DNA of 64,000 bases from Allium sativum (Eukaryota > Streptophyta > Magnoliopsida > Asparagales > Amaryllidaceae), in the NCBI GenBank assembly GCA_030737875.1, contig CM060915.1, forward strand, positions 568,710,577-568,774,576, written 5' to 3'. This document shows positions 12,505 through 23,589 of this stretch, in pieces. Both the position numbers and the translations under genes were made by a program. The notes beneath the pieces are model-generated. The model saw nothing but the letters and a program-made list of their open reading frames with translations, was not told the DNA's origin and did no database searches. Each line of letters opens with the position of its first letter. The stretch's first letter is position 1.

Positions 12505-15155
12505 ACAAAGCTATATTCTCTATTCCAGATGACAAGAGTCCAGGACACGATGGTTTCACCGCTAAATTTTACAAAGTACATTGGAATTTGCTGAAAGAAA
12601 ACATTTTGGAGTTAGTGCAAGAAGTTATTAATACAGGGAAGCTGGCAAAAGGTATAAACCAAACCTTTATTACTCTCATTCCGAAAGGCGACAATCAGAT
12701 AGGTATTTCATATTATAGGCCCATTGCTTGCTGTAACGTGATTTATAAATCATCTCTAAAGTTATATGAAATAGAATAAAGCCATACCTTAAACATCTGA
12801 TTTCTGATAATCAATCGGCCTTTATTCCAGGGAGATATATTGCGGAAAACATTCTACTAGCTCATGAACAAATTAGATGTTTTAACAAAAAAGGCAGTGG
12901 GAAAATCTGCATTAAAATAGATTTGCAGAAAGCTTATGACATGGTTAATAGAAACTTTATTTGTCACATGCTACGGATGATGGTGTTTCTGAGACAGATT
13001 ATTAAAATTATCAAAGCTTGCATCACGACGCCTACTTACTCTATCTTTGTTCAAGGATTGCCTAAGGGTTTTATTCATAGCAACAGGGGCCTAAGGCTAG
13101 GGTACACCCTATCGCCATATCGTTTCTTTGTCGCGATGGAATTTTTGTCGATTTTGATGTATAAAGCTGAGGAAACTGAGCTAATTCAGCCCGTCTACAG
13201 AGATGAGCCTAAAATCACACATTTGATGTATGCGGATGACTTGATGATCTTTTGTAAGCCAAGATTAAGGGTGTGGAGGCTACTAAAAAAGTGCTGGACC
13301 ATATGAGAGATTATGCTGGTCTCAATATCAATTGTCTAAAATCTAAGGTGTTCTTTAGTAGAGGGGTTTCTAACAAAAACCAGATTCTTCAAGCTCTAGT
13401 CATAAAGGAAGGGACTCTACCTGTCAAATATTTGGGCGTACCGCTTTTTACAACTACCTACATTTCTCGGATTGTGGTGAGCTCTTAGACAGGATTAAAG
13501 AAGAATGGATAGTTGGGATTGCAGGCTCCTCTCGATGGCAGGTAAGATCGAGCTGATTCGGACGGTAATTACGCCTATGGTTCTCTTTTGGATGCTAACT
13601 TATCAAATACCGGAGGCCACGATTAACAAGATAAATAAATTATGTGCAATTTTTTTATGGGCTGGAAAAAGGCATAAAATTGCTTGGGACACTATCTGTA
13701 CACCTAAAGCTGAAGGGGTCATAGGTTTAGGAAATCTAAAAGATATTAAATCTACGGCTGCCCTGAAACTGCTCTAGCACTTTGTAAATGGAAACAATTT
13801 GTGGAAACGATGGATGGTTAGTAGATATTATACTGGAAAATATTTCTGGGTTATGCAGGTTGGTAATAATAGTTCGTGCACATGGAAAACTATCATTTGA
13901 TATAGACAAAAGGGGCTTCAGTGTATTAAAAGATGTATTGTAGATGGTCATGACACGAAATTGTGGTTTGATCCATGGCTGAATAGCAACACTATGGTTA
14001 ACATTCTGGGTTGGGATAACCTGAGCTTATTTAGAGGAGATGGTCTCATAGTGAATAACATTATCCATAATGGGGTTTTCGACCCAAATTGTATGCCTGC
14101 CTCTAGACTTATTTCAAACCTAATAAAGGATATTAATATTCATCCTAACATGAATAAAGATTTTTGGAGCTGGAATGAAAGTCCCAATGGTTTCTCTTTC
14201 CATTCAGCGTGGGATATTTCAAGAACTCATAATCCTGAACTTGATTTGTGCAAAATTATTTGGCATAACATCAACAGCCCTAAAATGTCTATATGCGCTT
14301 ACAAAGCTTATCTCAACCGTCTTAGCACTAAAGATGTTATGATTATCTGGGGCTATGATATTAATCCTACATGCGTTCTTTGTAACGAAGAACATGAAAA
14401 TAGAAATCACTTATTTTTTCAATGTGCGTACTCTGCATACCTGTGGACCAGATGTAGAATTAAGATCGGCTTGCCTCCTCGTCTTGATAGACCGATGGTC
14501 CTAGATGACGAATTGGGGGACCTGAAAGCATCGTTTACCATTGCGGACCTTTGCCAGGAAGCAGCTTTCTACAGCTTTGTGACCACCATCTATCACGTGT
14601 GGTTGGAAAGGAACTCTCGTGTTCACAATAAAGAGAGAAAAGACAAATTTCAGAGATGGAATATGTTAGAGATTGACATAAAATATCTACTGAGGAAGTC
14701 TAGAAAAAAGAAGAAGACTATGGACTTACAGATGTTGCAAAGGTGGGGGATTGATTCGCTTGATGCAGGATAAGCTGTTTCTCCTGTCCTTCGTATTATC
14801 AGGCATGGAAGAAGTATGTAGATCTGATTTTTTTTTTGACTTTTCCTTGAAGCTTCGGTTTTGGGAAGAAAAAGGGGGAGCTCTTCTTTAGTAGACACGT
14901 GTCAGTTCCTTTTGGCTTGGCTTAGCTTTGTCTGTTGTATTATTTTTGGTTAGGCCGATGTCTTTTGTTTTATTTTATGTAATGGGTAATGGCAGCTAGA
15001 ACATGAGAGGATGCTTGCCATTTTGTACAGTTATTTGTGTACTTTTTATTGATGCGTTATCAATAAAGCACCGCACTCTTTTTTCTTATCTAGATATCAC
15101 ACTGATACCTAGTTCAGGTTTTTAACGAGGCGGTTTACCCATTTTAAAAAAAAAG
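12505..15155 (+). mobile_element. 5'-truncated L1-type LINE inserted in the CACTA tnpA unit
   Basis: The insertion starts inside the RT domain and ends with an AATAAA signal (15061-15066) and an A-rich tail at about 15145-15154. The sequences AAAAGATTTTT at 12493-12503 and 15151-15161 flank it as a probable 11-bp target duplication, overlapping the A-tail. ORF1 and the endonuclease are absent, as expected from incomplete reverse transcription. CACTA tnpA coding resumes straight after the tail, so the LINE is younger than the CACTA insertion. Confidence 0.82.
12523..14773 (+). pseudogene. LINE reverse transcriptase and zf-RVT remnant
   Basis: Non-LTR RT motifs appear in order through several frame breaks: DDKSPGHDGF (about 12525), LITLIPK-like and YRPIACCNVIYK (to about 12750), QSAFIPGR (about 12810), KIDLQKAYDMV (about 12915), RGLRLGYTLSPY, where family members usually have RQGDPLSPY, and the catalytic MYADDLMIF near 13230. 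The connection region VKYLGVPL is near 13430. A zinc-binding zf-RVT block lies at about 14160-14450 (FSFHSAWD, C-x2-C and H-x4-H within CVLCNEEHENRNHLFFQC), and the frame stops at 14773. The long last segment from 13961 is open for 270 codons. The enzyme would copy its own RNA at a nicked target, but this copy lacks an endonuclease and is broken. Confidence 0.88.
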
Positions 15156-15163
15156 ATTTTTAG

Positions 15164-15390
15164 ACAATTGATACAGGCTAGCAGTCAGTAGAGACAGGGA
15201 AGACAGACTAGAGCTGATATAGATGCCGCAGAGATTGAGCATTTGAGAGTTAGGATGGCGGAGCTTGAGGACCAGAATCGCTGCCAAGCTATTGAGATGA
15301 CTCGGCTTCTAGATCAGCACTTAGCGGAGTTCGCGTACTAGTACAACCGCTTTCCCTCTTTAGCTGGTTCCGTAGATGATGATCAGTAAT
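15164..15390 (+). pseudogene. tnpA-type protein, distal exon beyond the LINE
   Basis: After a TTTTTAG acceptor-like site the sequence encodes a polar, probably coiled-coil stretch (RADIDAAEIEHLRVRMAELEDQ) with heptad-like leucines, then a tail ending near the stop at 15388-15390. Such a coiled-coil C-terminus is usual for plant CACTA tnpA-type proteins. It fits as the continuation of the 11210-12413 unit, with the LINE lying in the separating intron. Confidence 0.6.
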
Positions 15391-15829
15391 GGGGTGTGAG
15401 GTATGTTTTTTTATTGGGGCAGTGTACATATGACTGTGGCTTGATATGACTATGGGTTGATATTTTTTACGTATTATGATGGTAGACGTTGAGTGTAGTC
15501 TTGATGGTAGACTTGACGTTAGGCATACTGTGGAAGTCTTGATTTGGTAGACCTGATATTGGACTTGATGTATTTATGTTATTATGATGGTAGACTATGT
15601 GGTATGTACAATTTTGTGCATTGTATAATTAGTGGATTGAGTTTGTGGTTTAATTTATGTTGTTTTTGTGTTTTCGTTGATTTTTTAAGTTAAAATTGGT
15701 TTTATTTTGAAATTTGCTTGGCATATGTTATGATGGGATTATGCATTGTTGTTGAGATGATGGTTTGAGTGATAAATATAGTTAGAAGACTAAATAGCAG
15801 ATGAAATACAAAAAAAAGTGCAAGTTTTC

Positions 15830-16121
15830 CAATGGCTATCGACGACTTATAGGTACACGAATCTGTAATGGTTTCCGACGGCTTACGACGGTCTATTGGC
15901 ATATTATGTGCAACGGTTTTTGACGGCTACCGACGGCCGACGCAAGCCATCGGAAAACGAGACCAATCGTTTTAAGCCGTAGGAAATACAAACGACGAAT
16001 TGCGTTGATAGCCGTCGGAAACTTTTTCCTCGACGCCCTTAAAAGCTACGGCTATTTCTAACGGCTTCCGATGGCCGCCGACGGTTTTGAGCCGTCAGAA
16101 ATAACCTGTTTTCTTGTAGTG
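15830..16121 (+). repeat. CACTA right subterminal repeats and terminal inverted repeat
   Basis: About a dozen degenerate copies of CGACGGCT/CCGTCGGAAA in both orientations lead into the terminal TTTCTTGTAGTG. This local GC-rich, inverted-motif structure is the expected transposase-binding region. Confidence 0.8.
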
Positions 16122-16124
16122 AAG

Positions 16125-18505
16125 CACTATAAAAAATAGACTTTTTACAATGAGCAATGCCCATTGTAATAGGGTTTTCACAATGGGCATCACAGCCGTT
16201 GTAATAGGCCAAGTTGTAATGGGTTATCTTTTTACGACGGTCATTGCCCTTTGCAATAAACTCTATGACAACATTTAATGCCCATTGTATTAGGCCAAGT
16301 TGTAACAGGTCACCTATTTACAGCAGTCCTTGCCCGTTGAAATAAACTCTATGACAACAATGAATGTCCATTGTAAAATGTTAAAACTTGCGATAGGCCC
16401 AATAGTACAAATACTATAAATAAATATTTACAAGAATTGATTATCTAACACAATTTATTTTTGAACAAATATTTATTTAAACAAATATTTATTATACTTT
16501 CAAATACTAAACATATTGTTTCCTCACTATTTCACAATCACTTATACATACACTTTCTCGCTACATTTCACTTGTATACATTGACACCTTACTACATACT
16601 CATTCACTCATATAATTCACACTCCCACTCTAGTTTTAATCAACGGCTTCTAGCTTTAGAATTTGTCCATTCGTCTATTGGTGCTGTTAGAATAAATAGC
16701 GCAGTAATCTAGATAAGAAACAATTTAATTCACAAAACAGCTACAGTTTTCAAAACAAAAGCCAAAACATCAAAGTTTTAAAGGTGGACTCAACATAGCT
16801 GAAGTAGACAAGGGTGCAATACAAAACAAAATCACCACAAGCAAGTTTCAAACAGCAGCTTCATACTTGATGTGTGTTTTTAATATTAAATTGTTAATGG
16901 TGAAGTAGCCTAGTGAGTTTAAAAAGCATTCAAGTCAGCAACAAATACTAAATGTGAATACCAGGTCATTTCTGCATGCTTAAATCTTGTCACAAATTTC
17001 AACTGAATACATGTGAATACCAAATGTGAATACCTGGTCATTTCTAAATTCTAAACGTGAATCCACAAATTTAAATAAACACAAATAAAAATTACTAATT
17101 TTGAATTAATGTTTGGTAAATAAATAGACCAAACATCAATTTCAACTGCTAGGAATTCAAACTGCAAATTTACAGACCAAACAACAATTTCATGATATAA
17201 GCTATTTATGACGGTTGAATTGAATTAATGCTTGGTATATTTTATTACCAATATTTACTAGAAATTCAACTGAATACAGATATAAATTACCAATTTCGAA
17301 GTATTGTTTAGTAAATTTACAAACAAACATCAATTTCCACTGCTAGAAATTCAAACTGCAAATTTACGGACCAAACATCAATTTCATGGTATAAGCTATT
17401 TCTAGCAGTTGAATTAAAGTAATGTTTCGTAAATTTTATAAGCAAAATTTACCATAGATTCAACTAAATACAGATAAAATTACCAATTTCAAATTAATGT
17501 TGAATCATTCAAAGAACAATTGTGTAGAAAGAGTCAAAGTCGATATATCCACAGAAGCACACAAAACCAAAACAGGATTAAAGATACACAACAAGTTCCG
17601 AATCAAAGTTTCTAGAAATCAGAGATACACAACCTTTTATTTTCGGTAATATGACCAAATCAACTTTCCAGACGTCAGAGAGGAATCAAGGATGTTAAAC
17701 CCTATAGATGCACCCTTTAACATCATTGGAAAATCAATAGGAGTTCAAGCAAAACTTAGAGCAAATTAAAAAAGAAAGATCATACTAGTTTTTTAATTTT
17801 CAGAGAACTACCAGATCTGCAAGTCCTACGCAAACAATAATCATCGATCGACAACGCTAAATACCAATCATCAATTTCACCTCACTCAAATTTGTAGAGG
17901 AAGCACCTGGTTCGATCGAATTAAACTGAGCCTCTTTTGCTCGTCATTTCTAGGGTTTTGTGAATATGTTTGCGGAAGCGTATTATTTGTAGGGTTTTAT
18001 CTAGGTGTAACACCCTTTAGTGGGTCTCGACCTAACAATATTTGTTGCGGTAAATATTGATGTTAACTATGTTGATCTGATTCCAATAGATCTCAACCGT
18101 GCAAGCTATGGATCCAAAGTTGATATTGACTAACCTAGCACTCCTGGATTACCATTACCAACCCGTTCTGATTGCTAAACAATCAGTCTGTGATTAATGC
18201 GAGCAACATATGTTCACATTGTGTTAAATAGTAATCAAACGCAGTTAAAGGCAATAATATAAGTTATATAACATCATTGAATGAAATCTGATATGTATCA
18301 GTATAACGATTAAAATTTTATTTTAAAGCTATATGGGTAGTCATTATAGATATTTTTACATTTACAACATTTAAACAAAAACGTTGTCATGAGAATCCTA
18401 TTACAACAATTTTTTCCTAAATATCGTGAAAGATCAAGAATTTTTACAACACTTCGGTGATTTATTGCAGATTCAAACTTGTAAAATGGCATTTTTCATG
18501 TAGTG
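16125..18505. mobile_element. Probable non-autonomous CACTA-like element
   Basis: A CACTATAAAAAA end at 16125 faces a TAGTG end at 18501-18505, whose reverse complement begins CACTACATGAAAAA. Subterminal ACAATGGGC and GTTGTAATAGG motifs after the left end reappear as CCTATTACAAC near 18390. No coding is seen. Inside is a roughly 190-bp direct duplication (about 17131-17300 and 17324-17490). The flanking triplets (AAG and ACC) do not match, so the pairing of these two ends is provisional. Confidence 0.5.
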
Positions 18506-19320
18506 ACCATTAGTTATTATAGTATTTAAATTTAAATTGCATGCTTAATTTAAATTATTATTTGTTATTATTTAGAAATTATTATTTATTTATTTATATA
18601 TTAATAATTAAATATACTATATTATTAATTATGAAAAGTTAATAATTAAAATATTAATTATTAATTACTAAAAATATTAATTATAATTCAATATATTATA
18701 AAAATTAATTCAAATTATAAATCATAATTTAGTAATTATTATTTATGAATTATCATTATAATAAATTATTAATTATAAATTATATAATATTATGTATATA
18801 TTATTATTTATTCATTTTTATTAATTATTAATTAGTAAAAATTAATTATTAAATGTTACTTCATATTTATTAATTATAAATTAATATTAATTATGAACGG
18901 TGGATAGTTAATATGCATATATTATTAAATTTTAATTTTAATAATAAATTTTAATTTTTAATAGTAATTATTATTTATAAATTTTTAATATTTATTGTTA
19001 ATTATAAATTATTATATATTTAATATTAAGTACTTAATATTATTTACTAATAATCGAAAAGTAATTAATAATCGAAAAGTAAAATTAAACCTATTGGAAT
19101 ATTGATTAATAATTAGTGATTATTTATTAATAATCATTAATTATTATAAGTTATAAATGATTAATATAATTTTGTTAACTATAATCATTAAATATGAATA
19201 AATAATATATTATTATTATTAACGAATAGTAATTAGTAACATACGATTAATATAATATTATTAAAGATTAATTATTGAACATTAATATAATATTATTAAA
19301 GACAAATTCTTTTCCTATGA
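18506..19320. repeat. Extreme AT-rich low-complexity tract
   Basis: Over 800 bp are composed almost entirely of A and T, dominated by TTAATTATTAATTAT-like words with many short inverted repeats. A shorter tract with the same texture lies at 40320-40620, also beside CACTA-type ends. No gene is present. Confidence 0.8.
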
Positions 19321-19527
19321 TATATTCTATGTCCCCTGATTCTTATCTATTAGTTTGAAATTCAAATTCACCTAATGGATTGTTTAATTATTCTAGTTAT
19401 GTCGTTATATCCCTTAGATATTTATATACATTATTAATTCAAACATTTATATGTATACATTTACCATATGATTTCATTAAATTATTATTTCTTCATACGC
19501 CGTTTTCAACATAAATATAACACCAAA
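19321..19527. other. Unassigned AT-rich DNA
   Basis: Short non-coding spacer between the AT tract and the LTR-like repeat; nothing is recognised. Confidence 0.5.
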
Positions 19528-21186
19528 TGTAAAACCCCACACTTTTCGGAGCCTAAATTTCGATTAAAATCCAAACTTAAACCCATCCGAGCATGAAGCA
19601 CGTAAATCTGGTACCTACAAATAAATGAGCAAGAGAATAATCAAAGTACGATATGATAACTTACAGCGGAAACAAAATATTATAGACTAGTAGCAACTCG
19701 GGTAACTGCTATATAAGAGTGAGTCACCACGTCAATACTGAGCATGAGGGACAATGAGAACCGAAAACCAAACTTAAACACCTGTGAGAACCAGACCCTC
19801 TCAAGAAAACCTGGGACCCCTCAACCCGAGCCACTTAAGACCCAAGGAAGTGGACTATTCGTGAAGATTCTCGAACTCGTACCCAATTAGCCTTTAGTGC
19901 TTTCATTTATGGGAGGTGGGCTACATGATCACTTAATACCTTTTTATAGGCGGATCTAACCACTTAAGACCTTAATCCCAAAGCCGACTACGTTATTGAG
20001 TGATTCCCATTTATTTTCTATTCAGAGAAACACTTCACGTATGCAAACTAACTATCGTCACGGGTTCCTATGGTCAATGGTGTCTCATATCAGTTGGACA
20101 TATATTCGACTATTGGAAAGTGCAGACTTCTGTCGAATAAGGCAACTGAGCTTGCATCATTAACCTACTAAGTCTAATTCTATCCTTTAATTTTTAATTC
20201 TAGATTAACTAGTATAAAATAAGTAAAGTTATATCCTTCCTATCCTAGGATATTTATTTAATGGTTTCCTTACTGGACTAAGTATTTCAAATGGCGACCA
20301 ATAACCATTTATTCCCTTTTTATTTCATTTATTGCTATTTAATAGGGTTATTGCCATTTATGACCATAACAGTCATATTTACCTAAGACGTTAATTAACC
20401 CTCTAAAATGCCACATATTCCCATTGATTATAATTAATGTCACTTATGAACCTAACGATCATAAATTTGTAAGACATTAATTAACAGTGAAATGTCCTTA
20501 TTATATCAGTCCCTTTTTGTTTCTAATTTAATTATTATAACTCCTTAACCACATTTCTAATTTACTTTGATTTGACTTATTTTGTGTGTATATATATATA
20601 TAATATGTCATAAGAAATGTTAACCTATTTAATCAAAGTTACAATTCTTATTCTTAGTTACTGTTTTCAAATTGTAACCGTTTATGCCTAACTACCTAAT
20701 TTAAATTTGTTTTCCCCAATCAACAATGGTTACAATAGTTATCATTTATTTATGACCTTATCTATAACAAATCAATTATGTTAATTAGTACAACGACCAC
20801 AATATATATATTTTCATTTAATATGGATTACATTTTCATTGAAATTTCATAAAATGAAAACCATTCACAATAACATATATTTTGTTGTTTATGTAGATTT
20901 GGACGGATAATGTGTTATATATATATATATGCTTATATTTTCGCGTGGTTAACATAGTTATTATTCTTTTACTATTATTATTATCAACAAATTTAAATGT
21001 TTGGTTCAAGCTAATAACCAAACATTCCTTTTTGCGTTCAATCTTGTAATAAGGTTCAAAATCTTACAAAAGGGTGTTAATTGTCATTATTGTAATTTAT
21101 GCCTAAATATTTAAAAGAGGATTAAACATATTTTAAACGATATGAAATATATAATATGTATATTTTTGGAATGGTTGAGGTAAACA

Positions 21187-21242
21187 ACGCACAAACACAC
21201 ACACATACACACACATATATATATATACACACACACACACAC
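21187..21242. repeat. Compound (CA)n(TA)n(CA)n microsatellite
   Basis: Dinucleotide runs of CA, then TA, then CA again are visible directly in the sequence. Confidence 0.9.
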
Positions 21243-21648
21243 TTGTATTTGTACGTGAATTTACACAACCTTTTCCTTTTAATTTTGGACATATTTCTTA
21301 TTTATTTCAAATAATGTATTTTTATTGAAAAAGAGCAAAAATGCATATTTACAATAACTAAGTTAAAACCCAAACAAAGCTAAACACAAACAGGGTTATA
21401 TCTTTTTAACCAATTTACATAAATTACCATTCAACACTGAAACTACAGATCTAGAATAAAACTATATTTTAACAGTGATTCATGGGACTGATTTGCAGAT
21501 CTATAGTGTTTGCAATAACCACAATAATTTAAACACAATTGTAGGCAATAAAATGAACAGTCAAGTATGCCTACAAAATAATAATATTATTCAAACCACA
21601 ATTTATCCTTTTAGATCTGACAAAAACCTATAACAGATATGTTGAACT

Positions 21649-21653
21649 TATAG
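21649..21653 (+). repeat. Left target site duplication TATAG
   Basis: TATAG lies directly before the 5' LTR and is identical to 36279-36283 directly after the 3' LTR. Five bases is the standard duplication for gypsy-type integration. Confidence 0.93.
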
Positions 21654-22185
21654 TGTAACAACCCGCAAAAATCAGGACCAATTAAAAAATTTTATTTTAG
21701 AAAATTTTAATGAATTTTGACAATATAAAATAATTTATTTAAATAATAATGATCACAAATTTGATTTAAATCGAAGTTAGAATGAATGATTTAATTTTAA
21801 TTAACAAAAGAGTTAGAAATAGCGCGGTAGTTTGAAAAGTCAAACTTGAAATTTGACTGACCGTACATGATGCAAAATTTAACGGATTTTAGTGAAACCA
21901 AAAATATTAGAATCTATTTAAAAATATCTTTCAAACGAATCCAAATAATTGAAATTTCATAGCGGAAATCAAAAGTTATGGCCAATTCAATATTTAGAAA
22001 GGTCGCTATGAAATTTATAAAGGTCAAAATGCTACTTTTTGCATACGAAGGAATTTGAACTCGAAACCACTTCCATTGAGTTCATAATGATGTTTCTACA
22101 TTGAAAAACAGTAAACACTTATATATTTTGAGTTTCGGGATTTATTTGTTTAAAAATATATTTTTAATATTAAATATATTAGCCT

Positions 22186-22470
22186 TAAAAATAGTCATTT
22201 TTCAAACGACCTCGGTTTTCGACGAAATCACTTTTGTTGGAACCGGAATGTCAAATTATTGCTAGGTTTCAATTTTCAGAATTTTTCGAATTAATATGTG
22301 AGCGTGGCGAAATAAAATGTGTTTTGACTATTTACAGTTAAATTTAAACGCCTTAAAAATAGCCATTTTCCGAACAGTCTCAGAATTCGACGAAAATAAT
22401 TTTGTTGGATTCGTATCATCATAAGAAAGCTAAAAATATTTTTTTTAGAATTTTTAGAGGACGTATGTGG
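22186..22470 (+). repeat. Two-copy conserved module inside the LTR
   Basis: Two diverged direct copies begin near 22186 and 22347. Each carries CCTTAAAAATAG-CATTTT, then AACG/AACAG-CTC-G, then TTCGACGAAA and TTTTGTTGGA. The same pair occurs in the reverse-oriented solo LTR (about 57350-57430 and 57510-57600), so it survived divergence of the subfamilies. Confidence 0.7.
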
Positions 22471-23589
22471 CCCCGGCATATTTAAATGTACGGTAGGAAT
22501 TAAATAATTAATTTAATATTGTATTTTCAAGTAAAACCGAAAAAAACTGATGTATATTTCGGAATTGGACCTTGGGACATAGCCCATCGCGTTCAGAAGG
22601 CCTCAAAACGTTAGGATCGACAGTAAGCAGGCCCAAATCGGAGAAAGTCCGAAAATCCACCTTTTTAGCACAAATTTCGAAATTTAATATTAAAATATTA
22701 TATAAAATTTCGGCTGAAACCCTAATTTGGCATGGCCAGCCGCCGCCCAGTTTTCAATGGCTAGAATTGTCCGATTTTCAAACCTCAATAACTTTTGATC
22801 CGTTCGACGAAAATTGACGTATGACTTACCAAATCGAAGAGAATTCAGAGAGCTACAAATCTATACGGTTAAGATCGGATTTTGGTGCACGGATTTCGCG
22901 AATTTCGTCCGAGAAGGGGCTGCGGTTTTTATTGGTTTGCGGGCCCTAGGAGAGGTCGAGTTCGACGGTGTTGATGGTGTAGGTGGCTCTTGGCATGGCG
23001 GTCGCGGTGGTGGTGTTGGATCGGCGAACGGTGGCTTAGAGGGTGGTGCGTGCAGAAGAGGAAGAGGCCGACAATGGGTTTCATGTACAGAGAACGGCCA
23101 ACGTAGAATAAGGAAGAGAAGGTCCGAACATTTTTAATTATTATTTTATTATTTTATATTTAAATTGTCCGATCTTTAAAAATTCATAACTCTCTCATAC
23201 GAGGTCCGATTGACGAATCGTAAATTGCGTTGGAATCACAAAATTAAGAGCTCCGCGGTGGCGCAGACCACAGCTGAAAAGGAGACAGTCGAATTTCAGC
23301 CAAATTTCAATGTGAGAATTCTAATTTTAATCATTTAATTAATTATTAATTATTTTCTAGCATTAAAGAAGATTGTATTGTCATATAAATTCAGATCTGG
23401 AGGTCATGTGTGGTTTGGATTGATAATTGTTTCTTGTTGAATGCTTGTTGTTCATGATATGCTAAATCCGCTTTGAATTGTATATATTTTATCTGCGGCG
23501 GAAAATGGTATCTAAAATTAGATCAAAACATTTATTCAGATCTAGTTGGAAAAGTTTATTTTATGTTATTAAAATAATATTTTTATTAT

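Larger units (their letters stand above)
6097..16121 (+). mobile_element. CACTA (En/Spm) DNA transposon, decayed, carrying a nested LINE
   Basis: The left end reads CACTATAAGAAA and the reverse complement of the right end reads CACTACAAGAAA, so 11 of the first 12 bases match. Short CGACGG/CCGTCGG subterminal motifs occur inside both ends: 6120-6180 on the left and about 15830-16110 on the right. Between the ends are remnants of the two typical plant CACTA products, a TNP2-class transposase and a tnpA-type protein, both on the plus strand. The 3-bp flanks are AAA and AAG, an imperfect target duplication that fits an old insertion. About 2.65 kb of the 10,025-bp length is a LINE inserted later. 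Confidence 0.9.
19528..21653 (-). repeat. Degraded LTR-like repeat, probably antisense
   Basis: The plus strand starts TGTAAAACCCCACAC, which read in reverse is a typical gypsy LTR end (GTGTGGGGTTTTACA). It contains a CAGCGGAA word that recurs, as TTCCGCTG, near the 3' part of the other LTRs in the window. The block with repeated CACTTAAGACC (19840-19990) is homologous, in the same orientation, to 40990-41110. An (AC)n(TA)n(AC)n microsatellite is at 21187-21242. The giant-LTR element is inserted at 21653, so the right end of this repeat is not defined. Confidence 0.35.

Noticed and set aside
18005..18020. TGTAACACCC LTR-like start
   Set aside because: No matching end, PBS or second copy; it falls inside the provisional CACTA-like element and may be chance or a small fragment.
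22572..23137. Open frames of 81 and 107 codons, also present at 30082-30647
   Set aside because: The two copies are the two LTRs of one recent element, so their similarity is not evidence of coding; no domain is recognisable and the related solo LTR does not keep them.
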